NCBI GenBank assembly: GCA_035578905.1
Contig: JAQJVL010000046.1
Location: forward strand, 2,159,730 to 2,223,729
DNA length: 64,000 nt
From: Stictocephala bisonia
Lineage: Eukaryota; Arthropoda; Insecta; Hemiptera; Membracidae
Direction: 5' to 3'
The notes under the pieces are model-generated. The model did not search any database. It had not been told where the DNA came from and saw nothing but the letters and a program-made list of their open reading frames with translations. The translations under genes were made by a program, and so were the position numbers. Below, one piece after another: positions 36,881 through 49,442 of this stretch (within the stretch, counting starts at the first letter, position 1; each line of letters starts with the position of its first letter).

Positions 36881-39119
36881 AAGGGGAGGGTGTAATCGGT
36901 TGGTAATTGTGACGGTGCGGCGGAAGGGGAGGAGAGCGCCTAGTCGCCTCTAGTGGATATGATTCGCCTAATTTCTATTTCGGAAAACTCTGCAACTCTG
37001 ATAAAAGTGCTGCACGATGAGAATAAGTTAAGCTGTGTGTAGGATTTAAGATTAAGAGCACTCACTGTACTGAAACAGAATAATTTTTAAGCGAACAGAG
37101 TAGCTTTTGTGCTGTTTCCAAATGGAGATGTTCTTTAGAGTGGAACATTACAACAAAACTAATCAAAACAATATTATAAAAAAAAAAAAATTAAAATTTG
37201 TTGCCCCTAAAAATTTAGCGCTCTGGACTACAGCCCATATACAGAGTGAGGCCTGCATGCATGTAAAGCAAATTTAGATTATATTAGTTTGAAATCTATT
37301 TGTCGCTATAGTATGTAAGAATCGTATTATTTTTTGTCTTTTAAGAGTTGAAATAAACGAGAAATATCAAAGATATTTGTAGTATACCAGGGTGGGTAAG
37401 TAAGTACTAATTTATCGGATTTTTATGAATTCTGGTTGAAAAAATCATAAATTGTAACTGCTTGTTTTTAAGACAGATTGAATTGTTTGGATCAGGTAAG
37501 TTAGGATGAATGGCAGACATTTTTTGTCTGTGTTAAAATGAGAGTTGTAAGTTTATCTAAAACGTTATTGGTTAGGATGTTTTTGGTATGAGGGGAAGCT
37601 TTTAAGATATTAAGTCTATAATTCTGATATGGTTAGTGTATGGAAGCCATAGTTAGTCAGGAAATAAAAGCAACTGGAATTGTGTATTTCACTTTTTATT
37701 TATTTATTATTATTACATTATTATTTTTCTGTGACCGAGCTAAATTTATCTGTTTTCGGAAGAAATTATAAGTCTGCCTTACATGGAAGTCATACCTGTG
37801 ACTTCACCAATTAATTTACAGACTCCAGTGCTAACACTTACAATAGCAACTTTCCATAAACATATAAATGGCTTTATACATAAATGATTGCATAGTTTAA
37901 AATCCTAAAAAACACTTCTCAGGCCAATTTTTTAAAGTAGTTAAATTATTCATCGGTGTGATACCATAGAATTATCCACTTCATTTCTCAACTGATAATA
38001 GTTACTGACCCAACAAATTGAATTACAGATAAGCCATCTAGAAAGTGACCTACTGAAAGTACCTGTACGAGAGATGCACTGAGTGGTGGAAGTGAGAACT
38101 ACTCTTTCCTACTGTGTCATTACATTTTAAAAGTTTCATGCTGCTATGAAGCAGCAGTGTAGTAACAAGCCCCGCCTACTCCATCATTAGCAGCAGTTGG
38201 TTGAATTTACACTAACAAGCTTATAAAGATTAAATTAAATCATTATTTAGTATTTAAAAAACTATTAATAATAACAGCAACAAAGTGTACAAAGTGTATA
38301 ATAATGTAAACAATAAATAGCTATTTGAATAGTTCATTAAAGTTTTTTTTTTAACAAAACACTATTATGGAAGCCATGATATATGGCAGCTGAGAGATGT
38401 AACGATTCCCCTCTGTTGCTGAAACCACTATATGCACTCAATATAACACGCTATGAGATGACTTTCTGTTCGTCAAGTCCAATTATAGCACCCCAATAGA
38501 TAACAAAACATCATGACCCTCCCAATCTCAAAATCCTGGAGACTTCTATACTTCAATAAATCATCAGCAAGCTTTTTTATACACATGTTGTCTAGTAATA
38601 TTGTGCTGTACCCTGAGACCCCCTCCCAAATTACCATACAGTAGCAATTGAAACTCTGTCAGTTTCTCCTCAATCAGGTAAAGAAGATGTAAGTGACATC
38701 AAAAATTGTAGCTTGTTATTTTGTTTTTGAACAAGAAAGTAGGCTTGTTTTTTTTAGTTCTTCTGAGAGTTTAGAAGAAAAATATAAACTCTCTGTGTGT
38801 GTGTTTTTTTTTTTTTTTTTTTTTAAGTTTTTTTACTCTCAAAGAACTTAGCCAAAGGAGTTTTCAAAAAGTAAGCTTGCTTTCATATACCAAACCAAAA
38901 TAACAGTCACTTGCTTATTGTCTTATTTTTGTGTTTAGTGGACTTATCTTCTTTATTGTCCATTGTCTTCTAACCTCATCTCATATTTTTGTGTAACTTT
39001 CATCAGTAAAATCCTATTTCGCATTGATGACTGAACTAATGTCATGTTTATGAACTAAACGTGCAGATTAAGATCATGCCATAAATTGCAGATGAGTCAT
39101 TTTATTCATTTTTTCACAG

Positions 39120-39297
39120 CCCCCTCCACGACCTGAAAAAATCGACGAGAAAGTAATTGACGGGCATGTCATTCCAAGAAAAGTGTTATTTACCAACGCT
39201 GCTGTGGATGAAGTGGAACATGAAACCCTTGCATTCACTGACATGCTCAAAGTCACCATCTCTTTCAAGACTGAATCAAGCCTCAAGGGAACCAAAA
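39120..39297 (+). CDS. Fas1: Fas1 exon: FAS1 domain 2, middle
   Basis: Acceptor cattttttcacag ends at 39119 and donor GTAAGC begins at 39298. The exon is 178 nt, phase 0 to phase 1. It encodes PPPRPEKIDEKVIDGHVIPR, where DGHVI is the domain 2 counterpart of the YH motif. It then gives KVLFTNAAVDEVEHETLAF and DMLKVTISFKTESSLKGTK. The order H1, then (D)GHVIP, then the KV-ISF strand is typical of the second FAS1 domain of insect fasciclin I. The last base A combines with CA of the exon at 47553 to make Thr. Confidence 0.92.
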
Positions 39298-42200
39298 GTA
39301 AGCTACTGTAATTAGAAATTAATGGCTATTGTGATAATAGGGGATAGTATAGTCGTAGGCTTAGCTATATGTATATAGCACAACTAAGATCGACCAGACT
39401 TGATCTGCTGTTTACGTTCAGAATCGATCAAAGTGTATGTACGGAAGGTTTCCATTTAGTTAGTGTGGGACGGTCGCACTTGACCTTAGGGTTAGGATTT
39501 CACCTTGGAATCACCATGTTGTTAGGGGAACCTCTGCCGGTTTGGTGTTTGGATCCAGTTTCAGGTGGTTGCTACCTGTTGGGGGTTCAGAGCAGTTTCG
39601 AGCTTGGCAAGGTAAACACATTGTGGGTGTTCACTGTTCACCTAAGTAATGGTCTGGCTTGTTTTCCGCAGGTGCCAAGGTCATGTAGTTAGTTGTGTAT
39701 TAGTGATACTATGTTATACTAAATTCTTATGTTTATTTATTAATTCATAGTATTATTGATAAGAGTATAGACTGATTGTTTTTTAGTATAAAAGATATTA
39801 TTGTATAATTAATTTGACCAGCTTCCTTTACTCTTATAAGACAAAAATAAATTAATGAACTAACAGAAATATTGATAACTTTTATGGTATTGACATATCC
39901 TCTGAAACGACAAGTAAATATGGTGAATATGAACTACTTCACCATAAAAGAATAATAAAAATGCAAAAGAAAGTAAATGAATACATTTAAAGAACCTTGT
40001 TATATTTTGGATTACACCTCATTAACTACATCAGGCCCAAAAGCGCTGACAGGTAGCCTGAACACTCGGTCTAGAGATGTTCTGTAATATAATAACATGT
40101 AAGTTACTTTACCATAGTATTGTAAACCTAACACCTATTTTCCTTTACACTATGTAAATTAAACATTACTTTTTCATTCAAATTATGTACTTTTTGTTTT
40201 GTTCTTAGTGACATTGACACTCATCCAAACATGGAAATCTTTATGTAAATTCCCACATTATTTCTGAAGCAAAGCATACTTCTTAGCTGAGAGTCGTTAT
40301 ATTACATCAAACAAAACGTTATTTAATTTATTTGTTAAGTCATTGACAAAAATTTTAAAAGGGCAATATAAGTCGTGGATGAACTGAACTGTTGTTTTGT
40401 AGACTATAGACAGAATTATATACTATACATAATATATATATATATATATTTGTTCTAGGTATAACCCAAAATACAGTATTTTTTAAAATATCCACGTTTA
40501 TATCATTTGCCTCAAAAATTTTAAAATATATTTATAATTCTTAGAATATAATTTTGAATCATTGATTTACATGTCTATAAATTACAATAAATGAAATCTG
40601 TACAGAAGTCTTGTTTCGCTATGCTTAAGTTTTTTATTTTTCTTTTATAATATCAGCAATGAAAGCACATTTAGGTGGTTGTATGTTGGGAATTCCTATT
40701 ATAAATAATTTTTAAAGTAATTCTGACACATACACACAAACAGTCTGTGCTAAGTTAATACAGATTTGAATATAATTTTGTAATATTATTTTGTACTGTG
40801 AATCATGTAAGAATATAATATAAAACAAAAACCTATAAATAATTTATTTCACATAGATATTTTGGTAATAAATAAAGCAATAACCTTTTTATAGCATTAA
40901 TAACACTTTTTGCAACATTATTTACCATTTGCGATTGTTAGTTGATTTTACATTTCCCTCATTATCAACACCAATGATTATTCATGTGTTGTTATCTGTA
41001 CTTTCCAAACAGATTAAGAGAAATTGTATTTATAGATGGTATATTTCAACAAAGTACATGAACAGAACATAATATCCAAGCTTTTAAATAAAAATTATAT
41101 TTATAAAGGGTGTAATTAAAATACATTGACAAGCTTCAGAAGGTCGGTCCTGGGATCAAAACAAACCAAAAACTTCTCATAAGCATATTAATTTAAATGC
41201 ATCGTTGTCCGTCTGTTATATATTATAATTTGTTCTAAGCAACCATGAAAAAGGTAGGAAGTTGATATTTTCAGCATATGCCATATTAGTAAGCACCTGT
41301 TTTTTTAAATCTTCAATTTTTTCCTTGTTAAAATTTCAAATAGTGGCTTATTAACAGCTTTGATGTTGAATTCCTTAGAAACTATACCCTGCATTAAAAT
41401 TTTACAGATTTATTTATAAAGCAAATGGTAATTCAGTTATTGAAATAGTACAAGAAATATTGTGGCATTTTTCTTTTTTAACCTAATTACACGTGAAATT
41501 TACTAGGTATGTAAATAAAATGCTACAACTTTTTTATTTTTTATTTAATTTTATTTCTTTTTTTTTGGTTTTGTGTTTTGTAAATAATTTTATAAAACTT
41601 TATGATTTGAATAACATTTCTATATAGGATGTAGTTTTTTAGCAATTCAACAAAGTTTTTAACAGCCCACCATTTTTAATGTTTTTGAAGAAAAAAATAA
41701 TTTTTTACTATTAAAGGCACTATTTTAGCTCATGTTGATAAAGTTTTAATTTCCTACTTTCCATTGCTGTTGTTCATAAGTTGTCCTACCTTTCAACCTC
41801 CTGCAGTTTGACGGTGTTCTTCAGCTATTACAGTATATTGAAAGTCAAATTGTCAAAAAACTTAATCAGGATGTATTTATGTTTTAATATTATTCAGATA
41901 CCCTCTTTAGAAAATGGAAATAACACATGATGGTCTTTAAAAATAAATCGGGATCAGACTGATTAAACATTAACCCAAATCATACGTTAAAATCCCCAGA
42001 ATGATGCGGTGCCTTAAAACATCCCACTTAACACATGCATATTCAAGCGTCCATGCAACAACCGTTGTCCATCTTTAGCATAGATTAAGACATTTTCTGA
42101 ATATTTTGTTTGTTTTGTCGAGATTCAATTGACATAGTGCTATTTTTAAAAAAAGGAAACCATTTGTACATTTGTGTTTTTCTAATAGGAGTCATGCTTT

Positions 42201-42768
42201 TTTAAAATCAAAGCTTTTTCAGCATTGTTTTTACCCAGCAGGAAGGAAATTTTCAAAGCTGTCCATTTTTTGCTTCAATCCGCCCTTTCAAAAAGCCAGC
42301 TAAGATTAAAACAGTGCGAATGATAGAAAACATAATGGGCAAGGCCGTAGCCAGGAAAAATTTTCGGGGGGGGTCCAGGTCAGGGTCAGGACAATATTGA
42401 TTCTCATTTAAATTAAACCCTTCTAACACTAATTTTCATGGTTATTTTATAAATGTTAATTTTGCCTATAATATTATAGAATGTTAACTATTTAGTTTAA
42501 GTAGAATTTTATTTTCATTTTTAAATTTTCTTATATAGCCTAATATCAAAATAAAAAAATAGAATAAAATTAAATATTAATTGGTACCTTTATTAAAATC
42601 AAAAGAGATACAGTAATCCATTACCACTCAACAGTATTGATTAAATGATTATTTATAAGAAAGTGGGAAAAGTAAGAGAAAATTAACCATTAAACAACCA
42701 AGTTAACTTTCATTTTTTATATTTTACTATAAATTAAACAGCACTGTGGTTAAAACAAAAGAAAACGG

Positions 42769-45207
42769 TTACAACACAAATTGTAATCTTCTGCTGTGTT
42801 TTGAAACAAAAATGTCTATAACTTCTTCTGTTGGTATCGATATACAACTGTGAACTGTTGTACTCCTGTGAACTGACATCAAGGCTAGTCCACAAAGCCG
42901 GTCTTGACCACTGGCGTTTCTCAAAAATGTCTTTAATCTCCTGAGTGTTGAGAATGTTCGTTCTGGCGTGCACGTGGTTACTGGGAGAGTTGAAAATATT
43001 TGTAGAAGCTTGAAGATGTTCGGGTAAAAGTCTTTTGCATTCTGAAAGAGCTTCAATAGCACTTGATGGACGATCACATTCTGCCTGCTTTTCCCAATAA
43101 ATCTTCCACAAACCAAACTCAGCTTCCAGTAAGTCCATGTCAACTTTATTCTGGTAAATCTTCAAGTATTCCAAATCCAAAACATTAGAAGTCTTGCAAC
43201 ATACAGACGGCAACAACGTGTCCAAAGCCTGGAAAACTCCTTGGTGATCCAAGGATCGTCCTTGCAGCTGATTGGTAAAATCGTCAAGCACTGGAATCGC
43301 CATTGCAATGCGGAAATATTGCTCTGGATCTGAAGTTTGTATGTTGCATCGGTTGCGCTGTGATGCATTGACACGAGGAAGCTTGATCTCTTCACCAAAA
43401 TCAGATAGTAACAATTTAGCTGTCTTGAAAATTCGAGAAAATTCCACCTCAATGTTTTTTCGCATACTTTGAAAGAGGTCCACTATGTTTCCTACATGAT
43501 CTGTTGCAGACTTTAAATCACAAAGCGGTGACTGTAATACTTTGCAAAGAGTCACAGTATGTGAAAACACTTTAGCTATGAAACATAAGCTAATAACAAA
43601 CTCCCCACAAAGTAAAGCTCTCACAAATGATTACGCTTTTGACGACGTATCCATGTCTTTGTCACTGCTTAGGTCTTCCAAGGTGGCAATAATTGTTTTG
43701 AAGAGTTCCCGAAATTTAAGTAGGCTGTTATGGTTCTCAACCCACCTAGTTTCACACATCGATGTAAGTGTTTTCCATTGTGACTCAGGGTTTTCTGTTT
43801 TAATTTTCTCTCTCAGCAAACCCATTCTTTTAGGGGAGCTTTTGAAAAAACTTATCACCGACTTGACCATTCCTACGCAATTTCTCACACTCTGTAAGTT
43901 GCATGAGTGACATAGAGCCAGGTTCAACGAGTGTGAGCAACAATGTATGTAGAGGGCTTCTGGGTACTGTTTTTTATCAAAGCTTGGACTCCGTTAAAAA
44001 AACCTTTCATGACAGAGGCGCCATCATAGCCTTGACCCACCATATTCTTGCAATCCAGGCCTAGACTTGACAAAAATGAAATTATAGTATCAGTTATCGA
44101 TTGGGCATTTGTGCCTTTAAGCTGTGTAAATCCTAAAAAATCTTCTTTTGTCACATGACACGTTTCCTCTTGTTTTGTGTAACGTACACAGAGAGAAAGC
44201 TGTTCAGTTCCTGATATATCTGCAGTTTCATCTGCCAAAATAGAAAATACTCCAGCTTTGGCAATATCTTTGACGATTTCTTTTTGAATTACTTCTCCAC
44301 ATATAGCAATCAGATCATTCTGTATTGTTGGGCTCATGTACGAAGCATTTAGGAACATATTTCTAGTATGTTTAATAAGTTTTTGGTCCCTGCATTTCAC
44401 TCTTAACCTTAACAATGCTCTGAAGTTCCCATCGTTAACTGAGGGTTCTTCATCATTTGGCTTTATTGGCCCTGAGTCATTGGTTCCTCGTAAAGCTAGT
44501 TCCTGCCGTCCACAAAACTTAATTGTATCTACTATAGAAGCCAGCATCTCTCGGTTTTCCTGCACTTGTTTCTTCCTAGCTAAGTCTACTTGATTTCTTA
44601 TGTCACGATTAGGGTTGTTTGCAACACTGATGAAGTTACTTCCTGATTCCATTGCTGCCTTATGATAAACACATTTATCCTGATGATTTTTGAAGCATTC
44701 CAAGGCATCCTTCCAATTCCTATAAGGTTCTTTTACGAGTAATCTCAACTGTTGATGCCCACCTTTACCAGCTGTATCCTTTGCAAACAATACACAATAT
44801 TTACAAAGTGCTCCATCATTCTTTTTTGAATAAACAAGCCATGGGAATTTTTGCAGCCACTGACTTTGGAATTTTAGATTTCTCATTCCGCTAGTAGGGA
44901 ATTGAAAAGATGCATCTGGTACCCACGGATTACACAGTAGTTTTAATTTTGTTTCAGAATCAATTTTTTCAGAAGGGATGTTGAGATACCTTCCTAAATC
45001 AAGGGTATTTTCACCATCACAGTTAGCTTCAACGCTGTCAAAAATATTAATATTGTCTAATGGCGAAGCTTCCATTTCACTCGAGGTCCCTGCAACTGGC
45101 TCAACTGGCTGTTTCGGCATTGTATCATTATCATTCGAAGCATCAGAGTTCTTGACTTTACTAAAAAATGTCAATAAGGGAACCTGCGAAGTCGTCCGTT
45201 TAGCCAT
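42769..45207 (-). pseudogene. hAT transposase (TTF zinc finger, DUF4371, hAT dimerisation)
   Basis: The start ATG is at 45207. Residues 115-185 form a TTF-type zinc finger (DGALCKYCVLF, then a His-rich CFKNHQDKCVYHKAA). A DUF4371/RNase-H-like part follows, with the catalytic-type motifs ILADETADIS (323-332) and GQGYDGASVM (391-400). The next frame adds CSHSLNLALCHS and CETRWVENH. The last frame gives the C-terminal dimerisation block (LLQIFSTLPVTTCTPERTFS, LKTFLRN). Three lesions break it: a frameshift in an A run near 43975, a TAA at 43631-43633, and a frameshift near 43025-43040. Otherwise the sequence is well preserved, as in a young inactive copy. ZMYM1-like host genes share this layout, but the TIRs show it is a transposon. 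Confidence 0.88.
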
Positions 45208-45221
45208 TGTGCCTCTGTTCC

Positions 45222-46205
45222 CTAAAAAAAATAAACTAAATTAAAAATAAATTTGAATATCAAATGTGATTTTTCGTCACACTGCATTAAAAACGGCTCA
45301 TTTCAATACATGATTTCCGGACGTAAAGAGGCTCTTTTTATACCTAGGAATAAACAGCTGATGTACTCGATACCAGCTGACTCTTTTTGCTCCTAGATCC
45401 TAGACTCCTAGGAGCAAAAAGTCAGCTTACTTTTTGGTCCTAGGAGCAAAAAGTCAGCTGGTGACGAGTAAATCAGCTGTTACATTATTGTAGTTTATTA
45501 TTAATTGTTTTAAAATTGTAACTATCGTCTGCAAACTAATGAAATTGCTGTATGGGCAATACTATATGGGATGAAAACCTTTGTGGTAAACTGTAGTTTT
45601 GCTAGGAATTTACCTTATATTTGTGCAGTATGACGAAAAATATAGTTCAACACACGGAACAAAAGTGGCTTTTTAATCCTCGCTCATTTTCCGACCTCGG
45701 CTCCGCCTCGCCCGTTAAACATGAGCTCGTATTAAAAAGCGTCACTTTTGCTCCTAGTGATGAAATATACTATTATTTTAATTCTTATGTCGCTCACAAT
45801 CTTTTTGTTTCAATTTCAAACCAATCAATTTGTACCGATATCAAATTAAAGTAATAAAATTTAATTGAACAAATACGATAGATTTAGTAAGTTAAGAAAT
45901 GTGACAGTAAAACAAGAAATTATTATTATTCGGGTACAGATTGGTGTTTCTAGCAGGAAAGCTTTATTAAAATATATTTTAATCATTATCATGGCACTAA
46001 GCCTACTGGCCTATGTCTACGCCAACGGCCTTTTGCAAGAGAGATACACAAACACTTTTAAGGGAAAGCGGTCCAAACCCATCAAATGTTATATTTATAT
46101 GACATTATATGTTATATTTATTTAATGACACATTTATTTTTTACGGTTTACGGTATGCCTAACATAAATTAATTGGGAAATATGTTAAGTGAAAAATACA
46201 CTTAC
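45222..46205 (-). other. Probable 5' UTR intron of the hAT transposase gene
   Basis: On the minus strand a consensus donor AAAG|GTAAGTG lies at 46209/46205, and an acceptor with a T-rich tract (tttttttag) ends at 45222, 15 nt before the ATG. The intron would be 984 nt, with the promoter and a leader exon in the GC-richer region 46206-46640. Predicted only. Confidence 0.5.
45350..45483. repeat. Nested palindrome inside the hAT element
   Basis: The arms aacagctgatgtactcg and cgagtaaatcagctgtt are inverted copies. Inside them, cagctgactctttttgctcc is mirrored by ggagcaaaaagtcagctg, which occurs twice on the right side. A similar motif (cacttttgctcctag) recurs at about 45746. It may be a small MITE nested in the hAT intron. 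Confidence 0.7.
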
Positions 46206-46984
46206 CTTTCTGTCTTTTTGTAAAATTTGTCTTTAGTCAGCAGATCAACACTTCTCACAATCACTGGCCGTTACATCTTGACCTTTATCATCATGTTCAC
46301 AGTCACAAACTACAATCATCCAAAGAACTACGACACTAAACTACAAAACTGATAACAGTTACTGAAACATTGCATAAGGTATGACCGAGTGTGTGGCCCT
46401 GACATTCACAAGAACTAGACTGAAAACTGATCTCGGTTTGGTCTGGTGTGTACGCGTGAAGGGAGGGGGTGGGGGTGGCGGTGCATGAGTCATGGGCAAT
46501 TTTTGGACCGCACCGCCGAGCCGGTGCGCCGCCACCCGTCAGTTTGTACAGTGACGGCAAAACACGGACAAGCTCACAACCCACAAGCGTCCAGGGTAGT
46601 AACCTCCCTCCCTCCATCCTTGTAATACCTAATCATGGATTGTATGTTGTAATTTGTAAGCATTGTAGTATCATTCAAATCTAAATATTACCAAGCATTA
46701 GGCCTAAGCACGGAAATCCACAATGATGTTATATACTCGTATATTGCTGGATTCTCTGTTTTGCGATTATTTTATAATTTAACTTGTACCTTGATTAATT
46801 TTTACTACTAGTAAAATTTCGGGGGGGGGGGGTTTTGACCCCCTAACCCCCCCACTGGCTACGGCCTTGATAATGGGTACAAAGAGTGTTCAATAGTTAA
46901 GTTGTGTGTTCATTAATTGTTATTCAGTAAATCTACATATTCACTGTTATTAAGTGCCATTAGTTTTGTAAGTTAAAACTGGAA

Positions 46985-47085
46985 GAGAGGGAGAGTGAGT
47001 GAGTGAGTGAGTGAGTGAGTAAGTGAGTGAGTGAGTGAGTGAGTGAGTGAGTGAGAGAGTGTGAGAGAGAGAGAGAGAGGGGGGG
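46985..47085. repeat. (GTGA)n / (GA)n microsatellite
   Basis: Runs of gtga, then ga, then g, about 110 bp downstream of the hAT right end. Confidence 0.95.
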
Positions 47086-47552
47086 GGGAAAGAGATCTAA
47101 GATATGGAATAGATACATATCAGGTGATCAAATTCTGCAACCTCATTGGTTTACAAATACAGACCCTCTGCTCATCTTAGTGTCGAGCACGTGGAACGTG
47201 TCAGTCTTCTCTCAGCCTCGATGAATTCTATTTCTTAAGTGACACATAACAAATCCTACAACACATTTTTATTGGCCTCTTCTAGCATTTTCTTTTAATA
47301 TTTTACTCATTTGTACTCATTTAAATCTCATCTAATTACCACAAATTATTTGGTCCTTTGGCCCAGATTATCAAACAATGTGTTAGCTATAACACAGGTA
47401 GCACTGAACTTGTAACGAGTTATGATGTTCGTGCACAATAAGAGGAACACTTATTGATGGAAAGGTATTTAGGGGACTTACCCATTACACCCTTGTATTT
47501 TGAGAGGACTGTAGAAAGAATTTGACAGACTAGTGATGTTTGGATGTTGCAG

Positions 47553-47713
47553 CATACGTCAAGAGTCACACAATTGCGGGTGATCACAATCATGCCGAAG
47601 GAGTTGTACTGGCGGAGATAGTAAAGGCCAACATCCCAGTCAAGAACGGAGTCGTGCACTTGATTCATCGACCACTCTTGGTAGTGGACACTACGGTCAC
47701 TCAGTTTTTGGAG
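47553..47713 (+). CDS. Fas1: Fas1 exon: end of FAS1 domain 2
   Basis: Acceptor gtttggatgttgcag ends at 47552; its pyrimidine tract is poor. Donor GTCAGT begins at 47714. The exon is 161 nt, phase 1 to phase 0. It encodes YVKSHTIAGDHNHAEG, VVLAEIVKANIPVKNG and the H2 strand VVHLIHRPLLVVDTTVTQFLE that ends FAS1 domain 2. It ends exactly at a codon boundary, so the following 9-nt micro-exon can be included or skipped without a frame change. Confidence 0.92.
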
Positions 47714-49442
47714 GTCAGTCTTTTAATATCGTTCATTGATAGTGTAGAGCTGTAGGTTCAATTTGGCCTTTTGATTTACTGTCATACATTATCAAAGACA
47801 TTAGGTAAATACAAATACTTAACCCACTGTGGATGATAGACGCAGCATGTATGTCATCGCTGACAGTGGACCGGGGGCAGAAAGATGCGTACGCTGCGTC
47901 ATCGATTTTTGTGTAACACAAACTACTTGTAACTCTTATTTATGCCGCTAGAAAGCCTTTGATAGCAATCAATCAGTTATGTTATTTATATAGTAGTTAT
48001 AGTCAACACTGGTATCACTCAAAAGTGTACACTCTGTTTTCACCAATCTCGTTTGTTTCAATGTACGAGAAACAGTCGAGTGTATCACTTACTATAAGGA
48101 TAATTTATGTTCACAAATAAATGTATTATAAGTATTTGTATATGAGTACACAATATAATATAATATAATACGGCCCTTGGAGCGGCCGTAGATCTAAGGC
48201 GCTGGCTTGCCGCGCTGCTGTCCGGGTTCGATTCCCGATGTGACCCCTAATAGATTTTGCCCTGCCGCTCCCGTGGTTCGGAAGTCACGTAAAGCCGTTG
48301 GTCCCCAGGTTAAGTGTTAGAGAGGGCTTCTTAGCCCTAACTTCGCCTGGTAAAATAAGACAATCTTTAACTTTATATAAATCAATATTTAACAATAAGT
48401 GTCTTTTATAAAGTAAAAAAGATATTCAGTGACTAACAGCAGAACAAGGCCTTGAGTTTTCAATTGGTTAAAGCTGTATATACATAAATGATTACTAATA
48501 ACTAATGTATGATTCAATAATTTTCCCTCGTTGGCTTTATTCTGTAGGTTTTGTACATTTTAGTCTGTACCAAGACAATGTAGATGAGCCTTGTGAATAG
48601 CATTTATTAGAAATAAACGTTGTCAAGAGACAAAATGGCCTTGAAGAAAAATAGATCAGTTAACAATTGATATGACAGTTGATTTTTTATAATAAGCTGT
48701 ATTTTGGATGTATTTAATAAGCTTTGGAATGTTGGGATATTTAATACTATCCAATGGAGTGTTAGGTTTCAATTCAATGCCCATACTGTACGTGTATGGG
48801 GAGGAGTTTACCGTTTGGATCTATTTTCATATTCAGTAATATAGATCCAAACGTAATATATTGTGGCCGGATGACGTTTGATTATTCTCTGCAAGTGAAA
48901 TTCACCAAAATGTACAAAGTTTAATGTTCATTTATTTAGACTTTTGCAAAATGTTAATACCACGCCTAAAATAAATCTTAAAGTTCTTTCCTCCCAACCT
49001 ACATTATAACACAATCTGCCATGTAATTATGCATAAGATTGTTTTATTTTAACGTACAGTTTTGAATATAATTACAAATTTGATTAAAGAATGCTTGAAC
49101 AGATTTCATTCAAACAGGAGAGATTAAGAAAACCAAACTTTTTTTACATAGTTATGTGATGTTTTACTTGTGTTTATTTATGTTACATAGTTTATTTATG
49201 TTTTCTTTTTATCATTCATCTTTGAGTAGTTTAAATAAATATTTGTGATTTTGGAATTTGATAAATATAGAATAGATGGATACCTAAATTTAATTTTATT
49301 ATAAAGCAAACTTTTGGATTTTGCCAAGCAACATAGAATAATTTCAAGGAATCTACTATATATTATAAGCACTTTTTGTTTTAATAATATTTAACTTGAC
49401 ATTATTTTTGTTTTTGCCTTCTCGATGCTGTTTGTGGAGCAG
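47714..49442 (+). other. Fas1 intron before the micro-exon, 1.7 kb
   Basis: This intron holds a tRNA-Leu-like SINE (48171-48376). A small hairpin lies at 48809-48855, where cgtttggatctat is repeated in inverse orientation around a short loop. The last 60 nt are pyrimidine-rich, as expected upstream of a very short exon. Confidence 0.8.
48171..48376 (+). mobile_element. SINE with tRNA-Leu-like head
   Basis: The head contains tctaaggcgctgg, as in tRNA-Leu/Ser D-loop and anticodon-stem regions, and a perfect B box, ggttcgattcc (48224-48234). The A-box-like stretch is cggccgtaga. The body ends with ggttaagtgttagag, the hairpin agggcttcttagccct and aacttcgcctggtaaaataa, then a short AT tail. The same tail occurs at 8892-8963 and, inverted, at 27885-27942. 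Confidence 0.82.

Larger units (their letters stand above)
35486..37396. repeat. Pair of 55-bp direct repeats flanking 1.8 kb
   Basis: 35486-35540 and 37343-37396 share aagagttgaaataaa, gagaaa, and atatttgtagtataccaggg followed by tggg. They bracket the SINE at 35682 and the decayed hAT transposase at 36047-36880. They are too long for a usual target duplication and too short for normal LTRs; the origin is unknown. Confidence 0.7.
34933..39119 (+). other. Fas1 intron, 4.2 kb
   Basis: This intron contains a pair of 55-bp direct repeats (35486 and 37343) bracketing a tRNA-headed SINE and a decayed hAT transposase. Nothing is recognised in 34933-35485 or 37397-39119, apart from a T-rich tract near 38806-38826. 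Confidence 0.8.
42340..46869 (-). mobile_element. hAT DNA transposon, complete ends
   Basis: The terminal inverted repeat caaggccgtagccag lies at 42340-42354 and, inverted, at 46855-46869, a perfect 15 bp. The 8-bp target duplication ataatggg lies at 42332-42339 and 46870-46877, also perfect; 8-bp duplications are the hAT hallmark. G/C runs adjoin both ends. The element is 4530 bp, inserted antisense in a Fas1 intron, and carries one broken transposase gene on the minus strand. Intact ends and duplication suggest a fairly recent insertion. Confidence 0.95.
39298..47552 (+). other. Fas1 intron, 8.3 kb
   Basis: More than half of this intron is a single hAT transposon (42340-46869), followed by a (GTGA)n/(GA)n tract. 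The stretch 39298-42339 is AT-rich. It contains a less AT-rich block with a 107-codon open + frame at 39369-39692 that has no motif I can name, and a (TA)n run near 40434-40449. Confidence 0.8.

Noticed and set aside
39369..39692. 107-codon + frame in less AT-rich DNA
   Set aside because: No motif and no splice sites in phase with Fas1; possibly transposon debris but not assignable.
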